Origin: Parablautia sp. Marseille-Q6255
GTDB lineage: Bacteria; Bacillota; Clostridia; Lachnospirales; Lachnospiraceae
Length of the DNA stretch: 64,000 nt
Reading direction: 5' to 3'
Assembly (NCBI RefSeq): GCF_951230155.1
Contig: NZ_CATNVD010000022.1
Coordinates: 1 to 64,000 of the forward strand
Position numbers and translations under genes: made by a program. The notes under the pieces are model-generated. The model was not told the origin of the DNA. It was given only the letters and a program-made list of their open reading frames with translations, and ran no database searches. This document shows positions 51,173-59,736 of the stretch, one piece after another (the stretch's first letter is position 1; every line of letters begins with the position of its first letter).

Positions 51173-52408
51173 ATGAAGATGCCAGAAAAAGCAACACTTG
51201 AGAAAATCTACGGGGAGAGTCAGGAGAGTCTGAAACGGTACGAACGCCTGGCAGAGCGCTTTAAAGAGCTTTACGGGTCGGAGGAGATGGAGTTTTTTAC
51301 CTCTCCGGGCAGAACAGAGATCGTCGGCAATCATACCGACCATAACGGGGGGCGGATCCTTGCAGCAAGCATCAATATGGATACGATCGGAGCGGCGTAT
51401 CCGAGCGGGGATGATGTGATCACGATCGTCAGTGAAGGCTACAAAAACCAGGTCGTGATCGACTTAAATGAGCTGGAGTCTGTTCCAAAGAACAAAGGAA
51501 CACTTTCGCTGGTCGCAGGTATGGTCGTTGCCGCGAAGAAGTGGGGATTTCGGGTTTCTGGTTTTCGCGCGTATGTATCCACACAGGTTATCAGTGCGGC
51601 AGGCGTGAGCTCTTCTGCCTCCTTTGAGATGCTGATCTGCTCTATGATCAACTATTTCTTTAATGAGAATAAGCTGCGCAATATTGATTATGCACGCATG
51701 GGGCAGTACGCGGAGAATTATTACTGGGACAAGGGCTCCGGCCTGATGGACCAGATGGCATGTGCCTCCGGCGGTACGATCCTTCTGGATTTTTCCAAAA
51801 ACGACGATGAGCTGTGCCGCCATGTGGACTTTTCCTTTGCACAGATCGGGTATGATCTCGTGATCGTAAATACCGGTAAGGGACATGCGGATCTGAGTGA
51901 GGAATACTCCAGTGTGCCGAATGAGATGAAGGAAGCAGCGGCGGCGATGGGAGCAAAGCTGCTCTGTGAAAAAGACATAAAGGAGCTGCTGCAGACGATC
52001 CCGAAGATCGACAATGACAGGGCGATCCTGCGCGCGCTGCATTTTTATAAAGAAAATCAGCGCGTAGACAAGGCGTATGAGGCTGCTTTGACGGATGATA
52101 CGAAGGCACTGCTTGAGGCGATCACTGAGTCAGGGCGTTCTTCCTGGGAATGGCTGCAGAACTGCTATACGACACAGGATGTGAAGGACCAGAAGATTTC
52201 TCTGGCGCTGGCTCTTACGCAGCTCTTCCTTGAGCGTACCGGAAAGGGTGTATGCCGTATCCACGGCGGCGGCTTTGCGGGAGTGATCGCATGCGTGCTG
52301 CCAAAGGAGGAGACAGCGGATTATGTTTCTTATATTTCAGAATACTTCGGAAGAGAAAATGTATATCCGATGAATATCCGTTTGTTTGGAGCAGGTCACG
52401 TAGCGTGA
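51173..52408 (+). CDS. galK: galactokinase
   Basis: A 411-residue GHMP kinase that phosphorylates galactose in the Leloir pathway. The galactokinase signature GRTEIVGNHTDHNGG is at about residues 46-60 (NHTDH rather than the common EHTDY), the GHMP ATP loop is AAGVSSSASFEML, catalytic Asp is in GLMDQMACASGG, and the C-terminal motif is GVCRIHGGGFAG. galT and galE are not adjacent. AAAGGAG lies eight bases before ATG. The NHTDH variant occurs in clostridial homologues, so galactose specificity is likely but not certain. Confidence 0.88.
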   Translation: MKMPEKATLEKIYGESQESLKRYERLAERFKELYGSEEMEFFTSPGRTEIVGNHTDHNGGRILAASINMDTIGAAYPSGDDVITIVSEGYKNQVVIDLNELESVPKNKGTLSLVAGMVVAAKKWGFRVSGFRAYVSTQVISAAGVSSSASFEMLICSMINYFFNENKLRNIDYARMGQYAENYYWDKGSGLMDQMACASGGTILLDFSKNDDELCRHVDFSFAQIGYDLVIVNTGKGHADLSEEYSSVPNEMKEAAAAMGAKLLCEKDIKELLQTIPKIDNDRAILRALHFYKENQRVDKAYEAALTDDTKALLEAITESGRSSWEWLQNCYTTQDVKDQKISLALALTQLFLERTGKGVCRIHGGGFAGVIACVLPKEETADYVSYISEYFGRENVYPMNIRLFGAGHVA

Positions 52409-52448
52409 TGCACACTGCTGTGCTGTTTTAAGAAAAATAATTTCTGTA

Positions 52449-52495
52449 TCAGGGGTTCCCGTATGCCGGCAGGCAGAAGGGAGCTCCTTTGCTTT
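52449..52495 (+). terminator. probable terminator after galK
   Basis: AGGGGTTCCC pairs with GGGAGCTCCT, using two G-U pairs, around an 18-nt loop, followed by TTGCTTTTTAAA. Confidence 0.65.
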
Positions 52496-52575
52496 TTAAA
52501 GACTAAAAAAGGGACTGTGCAGTACATTAAAAATGGTGTAGAATAGGAAACATATCAAAATCAGGGGAGATTATT

Positions 52576-53868
52576 ATGGAAAACAGAAAAATAGGTATTG
52601 CGCTTCTGGGACTTGGCACAGTAGGGTTTGGCACGTACAAAGTCCTGAAGGCACAGCAGGAAGAAATGGCATATAAGGTAGGCGCACAGGCAGAGCTGCG
52701 CCGCATACTGGTCCGGAACAAGGCAAAGGCTGTGGAACGGACAGGGCAGCCGGAGCTGATCACAGACAGCATGGATGATATTCTGAATGATAAAGAGATC
52801 CAGATCGTGGTTGAGCTGATCGGAGGGATCGAGCCTGCGCGGACGTACATAGAAGCAGCGCTGCGCGCAGGAAAGCATGTAGTGACAGCAAATAAGGACC
52901 TGATCGCTTCGGATCACGGGAGACTGATGGATCTGGCAAAGGAGAAGCACTGCGACCTGATGTTCGAGGCAGCGGTAGCGGGGGCGATTCCGGTCATCAT
53001 GCCGCTGAAGCAGTCGCTTGCAGCGAATCATTTAAGCGAAGTGATGGGCATTGTCAATGGCACGACGAATTTTATCCTGACAAAAATGTCCAAAGAGGGC
53101 ATGGAATTTGAGGAGGCGCTTGCGCTTGCCACAAAGCTTGGATATGCGGAGGCGGATCCTACGGCAGACATTGAGGGACTGGATGCAGGGAGGAAGGTGG
53201 CGATCATGGCTTCGATCGCATTTAATTCCCGTGTTTCATTTGAGGACGTGGCGACAGAGGGGATTACGAAGCTGTCTGCGCATGATATCCGCTATGCAAA
53301 GGAAATGGGATGCTGCATTAAGCTGATCGGTATGGCTCACAGCGACGGAGCTTCTGTGGAGGCGTATGTGGCGCCGATGCTGATCCCGGAGGATCATCCG
53401 CTTGCATCTGTCAATGATTCCTACAATGCGGTATTTGTCCGCGGAGATGCCGTGGAGGACGCCATGTTTCTCGGACGCGGGGCAGGCGAGCTTCCGACTG
53501 CGAGCGCAGTGGCGGGGGATGTGTTTGATGTGGTGCGCAATATTGTGCATGGCTGCAACGGCAGGATCTCCTGCACCTGTTTTAAGCATCTTCCGGTCGT
53601 TGCAATGGAGGATGTGCACAGCAAGTATTTTCTCCGCGTAGAAGTAGAGGACAGGATCGGTGTGCTGGCAGACATCGCAAATGTATTTGCCGGCTCCGGG
53701 GTCAGTGTAGAACAGATTATCCAGAAGCAGAAAACGGGTGACAATACGGAGATCGTCGTAATTACAGATAAGGTGCGGGAAGGTGATTTTAAGGAAGCGG
53801 TGCAGCGCATTGCCGATCATCCTGCCACACGGGCGATTCGTTCGACGATTCGCGTATATACGGCGTAA
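52576..53868 (+). CDS. hom: homoserine dehydrogenase
   Basis: A 430-residue enzyme that reduces aspartate semialdehyde to homoserine for threonine and methionine synthesis. The NAD(P) motif is LLGLGTVGFGTYKVL; catalytic-domain motifs are GIVNGTTNFILTKM and KLGYAEADPTADIEGLDAGRK. A C-terminal ACT domain (about 350-430; LRVEVEDRIGVLADIANVF) gives feedback control. GGGGAG stands upstream of ATG. Only 14 nt separate it from cobU, so it may lead the cobalamin operon transcript; asd, the preceding pathway step, lies at 62 kb. Confidence 0.97.
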   Translation: MENRKIGIALLGLGTVGFGTYKVLKAQQEEMAYKVGAQAELRRILVRNKAKAVERTGQPELITDSMDDILNDKEIQIVVELIGGIEPARTYIEAALRAGKHVVTANKDLIASDHGRLMDLAKEKHCDLMFEAAVAGAIPVIMPLKQSLAANHLSEVMGIVNGTTNFILTKMSKEGMEFEEALALATKLGYAEADPTADIEGLDAGRKVAIMASIAFNSRVSFEDVATEGITKLSAHDIRYAKEMGCCIKLIGMAHSDGASVEAYVAPMLIPEDHPLASVNDSYNAVFVRGDAVEDAMFLGRGAGELPTASAVAGDVFDVVRNIVHGCNGRISCTCFKHLPVVAMEDVHSKYFLRVEVEDRIGVLADIANVFAGSGVSVEQIIQKQKTGDNTEIVVITDKVREGDFKEAVQRIADHPATRAIRSTIRVYTA

Positions 53869-53882
53869 GGGAGGCGGATGCA

Positions 53883-54431
53883 GTGCTGCATTTGATCACA
53901 GGAGGCAGCGGGAGCGGCAAATCAGGATATGCAGAGCGGCAGGTGCAGATGGCAGGCCCGGGCAGGAGGATCTATATTGCCACAATGATCCCGTATGGAG
54001 AGGATGGCAGGCAGAGAGTGGAGCGCCACAGGAAGCTTCGCCGGGAAAAGAATTTTGAGACAGTAGAATGCTATACCGGGCTTGGATCACTGTCCCTGCC
54101 CGCAGATGCGATCGTCCTGTTGGAATGTATGTCAAATCTGGTTGCAAATGAGATTTTTGAACCGGACGGCGCGCATGAACGGACCGTTCAGACTGTACTG
54201 GAGGGGGTCGACCATCTGCTGGAGCAGGTACAGTCTCTTTTTATCGTCACAAATGAGATTTTTTCAGACGGTATGACGTATGATGAGGAGACAAGGCGAT
54301 ATCTGTCCTGCCTGGGAGCGGTGAACCAGGCGCTTGCCGCGCGCGCAGACCAGGTGACAGAGGTAGTCTGCGGGATCCCGTGTGAGATAAGGCGCCAGGC
54401 CCCAGAAGGAGGGCGCGGTGCAAAAAGATAG
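53883..54431 (+). CDS. cobU: adenosylcobinamide kinase / adenosylcobinamide-phosphate guanylyltransferase
   Basis: A 182-residue CobU: phosphorylates adenosylcobinamide and then attaches GMP, giving adenosylcobinamide-GDP. Walker A is TGGSGSGKSGYAE (intact GKS), the guanylylated His region is RVERHRKLRREKNFETVE, and later motifs are LLECMSNLVANEIF and FIVTNEIFSDGMTYDEETR. GTG 53883 is preceded by GGGAGG. It is the first cobalamin gene of the cluster; a second, divergent CobU-like gene lies at 55754. Confidence 0.95.
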   Translation: MLHLITGGSGSGKSGYAERQVQMAGPGRRIYIATMIPYGEDGRQRVERHRKLRREKNFETVECYTGLGSLSLPADAIVLLECMSNLVANEIFEPDGAHERTVQTVLEGVDHLLEQVQSLFIVTNEIFSDGMTYDEETRRYLSCLGAVNQALAARADQVTEVVCGIPCEIRRQAPEGGRGAKR

Positions 54432-54493
54432 TATCCCGCGCAGTGTGCAGGAAAATAACGTATGCCGTGTATAACGGCGGAATGGAGTAGAAA

Positions 54494-55270
54494 ATGATAA
54501 AACGATGGTGGAGCAGCCTGAATATTGCATTTTCCATGTATTCGAGACTTCCGGCTGCTCAGTGTGACTGGTCAGAGGAAAATATGCGCTATGTTATGTG
54601 CTTTTTTCCGTGGATCGGTATAGTGATCGGCGCATTGTGCGTGGGCTGGGCGGCTCTGGCGGATATTCTGGCAGTGGGCGCGCCGCTTAGAAATGTCATC
54701 CTGATGCTGATCCCGGTCGCGGTGAGCGGCGGTATCCATCTGGACGGTCTGCTCGATACGGCGGATGCGATGAGCTCATGGCGGCCGCGCGAAAAGCGTC
54801 TGGAGATCCTGAAGGATTCTAATTCAGGCGCGTTTGCCGTTATCGCGTGCGGCGTCTACTTTTTTTTGGCGTATGCAGTAGCAGATGCGGTGCACGGAAA
54901 ACAGATCCTCGTATATGCGCTCGTATTTGTCATTTCGCGTTCCCTCAGCGGTCTGTCTGTTGTGACATTTCCCAAAGCGTCTGCAAACGGGACTGTCGCC
55001 GGTTTTGCAAAAAATGCGCAGACACGGGTGATCCAGAGCGTACTGATCTGCTATATCATTGGCGTGTTTGCTGTACTTTTGTTTCTTGAGCCGGTTTTTG
55101 CAGTTGTAGCAGCAGCAGCGGCGGCGCTTGTTTTTATATGGTATTATCGGATGGCAATGAAATATTTTGGCGGGATCAATGGGGATCTGGCCGGGTGTTT
55201 TCTTTCTGTCTGCGAGGTGGCAGTGCCGCTTGCAGTCGTTTTGGCGGATCTGGTGATACGGGCAATCTGA
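54494..55270 (+). CDS. cobS: adenosylcobinamide-GDP ribazoletransferase (cobalamin synthase)
   Basis: A 258-residue membrane enzyme joining adenosylcobinamide-GDP with alpha-ribazole (phosphate) to form cobalamin (phosphate). Family motifs: FSMYSRLPAAQCDWSEEN, the metal-binding GGIHLDGLLDTADAMSSW, and EILKDSNSGAFAV. Six or so helices. TGGAG stands upstream of ATG. Follows cobU by 62 nt. Confidence 0.96.
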   Translation: MIKRWWSSLNIAFSMYSRLPAAQCDWSEENMRYVMCFFPWIGIVIGALCVGWAALADILAVGAPLRNVILMLIPVAVSGGIHLDGLLDTADAMSSWRPREKRLEILKDSNSGAFAVIACGVYFFLAYAVADAVHGKQILVYALVFVISRSLSGLSVVTFPKASANGTVAGFAKNAQTRVIQSVLICYIIGVFAVLLFLEPVFAVVAAAAAALVFIWYYRMAMKYFGGINGDLAGCFLSVCEVAVPLAVVLADLVIRAI

Positions 55271-55285
55271 GAAAGGAGCTTATTT

Positions 55286-55732
55286 TTGGTGGAACAGTTA
55301 TTGCATTTGTATAAAAAATACAAAGAGATCATCCATTATCTGATCTTTGGCGGGCTTACAACGGTCGTAAGTCTTGTAGTGTACTACGGCTGCGTATTTA
55401 CTTTTCTGGATCCGGAGTCGGCACTGCAGCTGCAGGCAGCAAATATCCTGTCCTGGATCGCGGCAGTCACATTTGCGTATCTTACAAACCGCAAATACGT
55501 TTTTGAGAGCAGAAGGCGCTGCAGCTTCAAAGAGGCGGCAGCTTTTTATGGGTCCAGAGCGACGACGCTTCTGCTTGATATGGCATGTATGTTTATCATG
55601 GTGACCGTACTGGGCTGGAATGATAAGGCGGCAAAGCTGATCGTACAGGTGATCGTCATGGTCGGAAACTATGTGCTGAGTAAATTCTTTGTATTTCGGA
55701 AAGAAACGTCTGCGGATACTGCAGAAAAATAA
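55286..55732 (+). CDS. GtrA family membrane protein
   Basis: A 148-residue four-helix protein of the GtrA family: YLIFGGLTTVVSLVVYY, ILSWIAAVTFAYLTNRKYVF, then two more helices and NYVLSKFFVFRK. GtrA proteins help flip polyprenyl-phosphate sugars. Its position between cobS and a cobU-like gene is odd because no glycan gene is near. AAAGGAG precedes it; TTG 55286 (spacing 7) and GTG 55289 (spacing 10) are both possible starts. Confidence 0.85.
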   Translation: MVEQLLHLYKKYKEIIHYLIFGGLTTVVSLVVYYGCVFTFLDPESALQLQAANILSWIAAVTFAYLTNRKYVFESRRRCSFKEAAAFYGSRATTLLLDMACMFIMVTVLGWNDKAAKLIVQVIVMVGNYVLSKFFVFRKETSADTAEK

Positions 55733-55753
55733 TCATTTAGGGAGATGAAATGA

Positions 55754-56296
55754 GTGAAGCTGATCATCGGCGGAGCATATCAGGGAAAGCTGGCATATGC
55801 AAAAGACAGGTATAAGATAACAGATGGATGGATAGATGGAAGCTGCTGTGGGGAGGATGAACTGTGGAGCTGCCAGGGCATCTGTCATTTTCATGAATAC
55901 GTCAGGAGGATGCTGGAAGAAAAATACGCAAAGGCCGGGGAAAACGGGATACAGCCGCAGGCGCTGCTTACCGCAGTAAATATAGAAGAGGAGGCTGCCC
56001 GGTTTGCGCACAGGCTGTACCAGCATAATCCCGGGATTGTCGTCATTTCAAATGAACTGGGCTGCGGCGTAGTTCCGGTAGAGCGCTTCGACCGGATGTG
56101 GAGAGAGCTGACCGGACGGATCTGCGTCTGTCTGGCAGAGTATTCGGAGGAGGTCATTCGGGTGGTCTGCGGACTGGGGATAACACTGAAGGGATGCTGC
56201 AGGGAAGAATGCGCATATCAGGAGGCCGGAGACGACAAAAAGATGGAAAAACAGATGAAAAAACAGATGGAAAAACAGGCAGGTGAACAGCTATGA
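55754..56296 (+). CDS. CobU-like protein with a degenerate P-loop
   Basis: A 180-residue protein resembling adenosylcobinamide kinase/guanylyltransferase. The C-terminal half matches well (VVISNELGCGVVPVERFDRM, then LAEYSEEVIRVVCGLGITLK). The Walker A region reads GGAYQGKLAYA at residues 6-16: the Ser/Thr after GK that binds Mg-ATP is Leu, and the central region replacing the His motif of CobU is also different. The tail is a KKMEKQMKKQMEKQ repeat. It may be a regulatory or altered-specificity paralogue. GTG 55754 follows GGAG; it overlaps cobC by 4 nt (ATGA). Confidence 0.8.
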   Translation: MKLIIGGAYQGKLAYAKDRYKITDGWIDGSCCGEDELWSCQGICHFHEYVRRMLEEKYAKAGENGIQPQALLTAVNIEEEAARFAHRLYQHNPGIVVISNELGCGVVPVERFDRMWRELTGRICVCLAEYSEEVIRVVCGLGITLKGCCREECAYQEAGDDKKMEKQMKKQMEKQAGEQL

Positions 56297-56979
56297 GAGT
56301 CTGTCTGATCCGCCATGGGAGCACGGCAGGAAATCTGGAAAAACGGTACGTGGGAACAACGGATGAACCACTGACGGACGGGGCGGTACATGCGCTAAAA
56401 GAGCTGCAGGTATGTCCGGGGGCAGATCAGGAGGCGCGCGCGGTGATCGTCAGTCCGCTTCGCCGCTGCATTGAGACGGCCCACCTTCTTTTTCCGCAGG
56501 AAAAGCTTCGGATTGCAGAAGATCTGCGGGAATGTGCATTTGGAAAATTTGAGTATAAAAACTATCAGGAGCTCTCCGGGGATCCTGATTATCAGGCGTG
56601 GATCGACAGTGGAGGAGAACTGCCCTTTCCGGGCGGCGAGAGCCGGGCAGCGTTTTCCGACCGGTGCTGCCGCGCATTTGTGCAGGCGTGCGTGGACGCG
56701 CAGCGGGAAGGGTACAAGGAGGCAGTATTTGTGGTCCATGGCGGGACGATCATGGCGGTCATGGAACGGTTCGCACTGCCGCACCGGCCGTATTTTGAGT
56801 GGCAGGTGAAAAACGCGGAGGGATTTTCCGGCGGGCTTTTTTGGAAAACGGATGCACATGGAAAACAGCGGCCGGAGATAAAGGAGATAAGTACCTGGAA
56901 TCATACAACACTGCTTACAAAAAAAGAGACTGCAGCTCCGGCGGCAGTATGGACAGATAAGGAGAGACGTAATGGCTGA
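56293..56979 (+). CDS. cobC: histidine phosphatase family protein, probable alpha-ribazole phosphatase
   Basis: A 228-residue phosphoglycerate-mutase-like phosphatase. The phosphohistidine motif is LIRHGSTAGNLEKRY (His in RHG), with YVGTTDEPLTDGA and the second His in VVHGGTIMAV. In CobC the substrate is alpha-ribazole phosphate or cobalamin phosphate; that assignment rests on the neighbours cobU, cobS and cobT. Overlaps the preceding gene by 4 nt and the following by 8 nt, so it is firmly in the operon. Confidence 0.85.
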   Translation: MRVCLIRHGSTAGNLEKRYVGTTDEPLTDGAVHALKELQVCPGADQEARAVIVSPLRRCIETAHLLFPQEKLRIAEDLRECAFGKFEYKNYQELSGDPDYQAWIDSGGELPFPGGESRAAFSDRCCRAFVQACVDAQREGYKEAVFVVHGGTIMAVMERFALPHRPYFEWQVKNAEGFSGGLFWKTDAHGKQRPEIKEISTWNHTTLLTKKETAAPAAVWTDKERRNG

Positions 56980-58084
56980 TAAAATGGCAGATACATATAA
57001 AACAGATACGAGAACCGCTATCAGAGAAGGAGAGACGCTGGAGGAGACGCTGCGCAGCATAGAGCCATATGATGCAGAGGCTGCCAGTCTGTGTAAAAAG
57101 CGCTGGGACAGCATTGCAAAGCCGCTGCACAGCCTGGGCTGGATGGAGGACAGTATTGCGCGCATTGCAGGTGCGCAGCACAGTGCGCAGGTGCGCACGG
57201 AGAAGAAGATACTGATCCCCATGTGCGCGGACAACGGCATTGTAGCGGAGGGAGTGACGCAGACCGGACAGGAGGTAACAGCGATCGTAGCAGAAAATTT
57301 TCTGGATGACAAATCCTGTGCGGCTATCATATGCCAGATGAGCGGAGCGCAGATCCGCCCGATCGATATCGGGATGGCAGTGGACACGGCGCGCGTGGAA
57401 AAACGCAAGATCGCATATGGCACGAAAAATTTTGCAAAGGAGCCTGCGATGTCACGCGAGGAGGCGGTGCGCGCAGTCGAGACCGGCATCCGGCTTGTGG
57501 CAGAGCTGAAGGAAGAGGGCTATGATCTTATCGCGACAGGGGAAATGGGCATCGGCAATACGACGACCTCGAGCGCGGTAGCGTCTTCTCTGCTTGCGGT
57601 GGATGCCAGAGAGATGACCGGGCGCGGCGCAGGGCTTTCGAGCGAAGGGCTGCAGAGAAAGATACAGGTTATACAGGAGGCGATTGAGCGATGGGATCTG
57701 ACACAGAAAGATCCGATCACGGTTCTTTCCTGTGTAGGAGGGTTTGACATTGCGGGGATCACAGGACTGTTCCTGGGAGGCGCGAGGTATCATGTCCCGG
57801 TGCTGATAGACGGATTTATTTCTTCTGTGGCGGCGCTTCTGGCTGTGCGGCTGTGCCCGCAGGCGAAGGGCTATATGCTTGCAACGCATGTGTCAAAGGA
57901 GCCGGCTTCCCGCAGGATCCTGGAAGAGCTCCGGCTTGCCCCGGCACTCGATGCAGGCATGTGCCTCGGAGAGGGAAGCGGAGCGGCGGCGGCTTTTCCG
58001 CTGATCGATATGGGCACCAGGATCTATCACAAAATGAGTACATTTGAGCAGATCCAGGTAGAAGCCTATCAGGAGCTGAGCTAG
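56972..58084 (+). CDS. cobT: nicotinate-nucleotide--dimethylbenzimidazole phosphoribosyltransferase
   Basis: A 370-residue CobT that makes alpha-ribazole phosphate (or other lower-ligand nucleotides) from nicotinate mononucleotide and a base. Motifs: MCADNGIVAEGVTQTGQEVT, the GEMGIGNTTTSSAVAS signature, LSCVGGFDIAGITGLFLGGA, and the C-terminal catalytic-Glu region with MCLGEGSGAAAAFPLID. AAGGAG stands upstream. The N-terminal 30 residues are a variable extension. The base attached in this organism cannot be told from sequence. Confidence 0.96.
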   Translation: MADKMADTYKTDTRTAIREGETLEETLRSIEPYDAEAASLCKKRWDSIAKPLHSLGWMEDSIARIAGAQHSAQVRTEKKILIPMCADNGIVAEGVTQTGQEVTAIVAENFLDDKSCAAIICQMSGAQIRPIDIGMAVDTARVEKRKIAYGTKNFAKEPAMSREEAVRAVETGIRLVAELKEEGYDLIATGEMGIGNTTTSSAVASSLLAVDAREMTGRGAGLSSEGLQRKIQVIQEAIERWDLTQKDPITVLSCVGGFDIAGITGLFLGGARYHVPVLIDGFISSVAALLAVRLCPQAKGYMLATHVSKEPASRRILEELRLAPALDAGMCLGEGSGAAAAFPLIDMGTRIYHKMSTFEQIQVEAYQELS

Positions 58085-58159
58085 AAAAGGGCTGGCCGTT
58101 TGCACCAAAGTCATCTGATCTCATATGATAAAGTAGATCAGAAGAGGGGGTGTAAGGAT

Positions 58160-58927
58160 GTGAAGCCATTGTTGGAACTGGAAAATGTCAGTTACGCATA
58201 TCACAGTAAAAACGGCGAAACCTTTGCTTTATCAGATATATCCTTTCAGGTACAACGAGGGGAATTTATTGCTGTAGTAGGACCGAGCGGCTGTGGAAAA
58301 TCCACGCTGCTCTCTTTAATTTCAGGACTGCTGCGTCCGGAGGGCGGCAGGATCTTGCTGGAGGGAGAAACAGAGAATACCTTTCGGGAAAAGATCGGAT
58401 ACATGCTGCAAAAGGACCATCTGTTTGAATGGCGGACGATCTACCGGAATGTGGTGCTCGGGCTGGAGATCCAGCACAAATTGAACAATGAATCAAGAAC
58501 CCGGGTGGATAAGATGCTGATGGATTACGGCCTTTACAGATTCCGCAGCGCCAGACCGAGCGAGCTCTCCGGAGGAATGCGTCAAAGAGCGGCACTGATC
58601 CGGACTCTGGCGCTGGATCCGGAGCTTTTGCTCTTAGATGAGCCATTTTCAGCGCTTGATTTTCAGACGCGTCTTTCGGTGTGTGATGATGTATACAGCA
58701 TTTTGCGCAGAGAAAAAAAGACGGCTATCCTTGTCACGCATGATCTGTCGGAGGCAGTGAGTATGGCGGACCGGATCATTGTACTGAGCGCCCGGCCGGC
58801 GCGGGTAAAAAAAATACTCAGGATCAGATTTGCAGAACAGGCACAGACGCCTTTTGAACGGAGAAATATGCCGGAATTTAAGGAATATTTTAATCTGTTG
58901 TGGAAGGAGCTGAATGAGCATGGATAA
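58160..58927 (+). CDS. ABC transporter ATP-binding protein (NitT/TauT type)
   Basis: A 255-residue ABC ATPase: Walker A GPSGCGKST, Q-loop YMLQKDHLFEWRTIYRNV, signature LSGGMRQR, Walker B LLLLDEPFSALD, switch His in LVTHDLSEAVSMADR. Sequence pattern is of the nitrate/taurine/aliphatic sulfonate/thiamine-precursor importer group. GTG 58160 has GAGGGGG nine bases upstream. It overlaps the permease gene by 14 nt. It follows cobT by 75 nt on the same strand. No substrate-binding protein gene is adjacent. Confidence 0.92.
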   Translation: MKPLLELENVSYAYHSKNGETFALSDISFQVQRGEFIAVVGPSGCGKSTLLSLISGLLRPEGGRILLEGETENTFREKIGYMLQKDHLFEWRTIYRNVVLGLEIQHKLNNESRTRVDKMLMDYGLYRFRSARPSELSGGMRQRAALIRTLALDPELLLLDEPFSALDFQTRLSVCDDVYSILRREKKTAILVTHDLSEAVSMADRIIVLSARPARVKKILRIRFAEQAQTPFERRNMPEFKEYFNLLWKELNEHG

Positions 58928-59726
58928 AAAGAGAGGAGTATCGCAGACACAGCTTGACTATCTGCAGGGATTAAAACGAAGGCAGTACCGGATCACGGCA
59001 GTACAGATCCTTATCTTTGTTGTCTTTTTGCTTCTGTGGGAGACAGCAGTACAGCTCGGATGGATCGACGGCTTTATTTTCAGCAGTCCGTCCCGTGTGC
59101 TGAAAACATTTGGAATGATGTGGAAGGATCGCAGCATTTTCCTGCATACCGGAATCACGCTTGCAGAGACGCTGATAAGCTTTGTCCTGGTCGTAGTGGC
59201 AGGAGTGAGTATTTCTGTAGTTTTGTGGTACAACACAGAGCTTTCAGAAATCCTGGAGCCGTATCTGGTGGTACTCAACAGCCTGCCCAAGTCGGCGCTT
59301 GCTCCTTTGCTGATCGTATGGCTGGGAGCAAATATGAAATCGATCATTGTGGCCGGGATATCAATTGCGATTTTTGGGACTGTCCTGAATCTTTATACCG
59401 GATTCCGGGAAATGGATCCAGATAAGGTCAAGCTCATCTATACGCTCCAGGGAAGGCGCACGGACGTACTTTCCAAGGTGATCCTGCCGGGTACGGTGCC
59501 TCTGCTTGTCAGCGTGATGAAGGTAAATATCGGCCTGTGCCTTGTCGGGGTAGTGATCGGAGAGTTCATCGGGGCAAGACAGGGGCTGGGGTACCTGATC
59601 ATTTATGGAAGCCAGGTGTTTAAGCTTGACTGGGTGATTATGTCGATCGTGATCCTGTGCCTGATCGCTATGGCGCTTTACGGCGTACTGGGGATCATCG
59701 AGCGCAGATGCCGCAAGGACGGCTGA
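58914..59726 (+). CDS. ABC transporter permease (NitT/TauT type)
   Basis: A 270-residue permease with six helices and the BPD_transp_1 EAA loop RTDVLSKVILPGTVPLL. Motifs near the middle, NSLPKSALAPLLIVWLG, are typical for the SsuC/TauC/ThiX group. Starts at ATG 58914 (AAGGAG, spacing 4) or 58920 (spacing 10). With the preceding ATPase it forms an importer core. Neighbouring cobT makes a cobalamin-related or lower-ligand precursor a candidate cargo, but thiamine precursors or sulfonates are equally possible by family. Confidence 0.92.
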   Translation: MSMDKKRGVSQTQLDYLQGLKRRQYRITAVQILIFVVFLLLWETAVQLGWIDGFIFSSPSRVLKTFGMMWKDRSIFLHTGITLAETLISFVLVVVAGVSISVVLWYNTELSEILEPYLVVLNSLPKSALAPLLIVWLGANMKSIIVAGISIAIFGTVLNLYTGFREMDPDKVKLIYTLQGRRTDVLSKVILPGTVPLLVSVMKVNIGLCLVGVVIGEFIGARQGLGYLIIYGSQVFKLDWVIMSIVILCLIAMALYGVLGIIERRCRKDG

Positions 59727-59736
59727 GGGAGCGCGC

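Noticed and set aside
53800-53883. Possible cobalamin riboswitch before the cob genes
   Set aside because: Only 14 nt separate hom and cobU; there is no room and no B12-box sequence. None was seen upstream of hom either.
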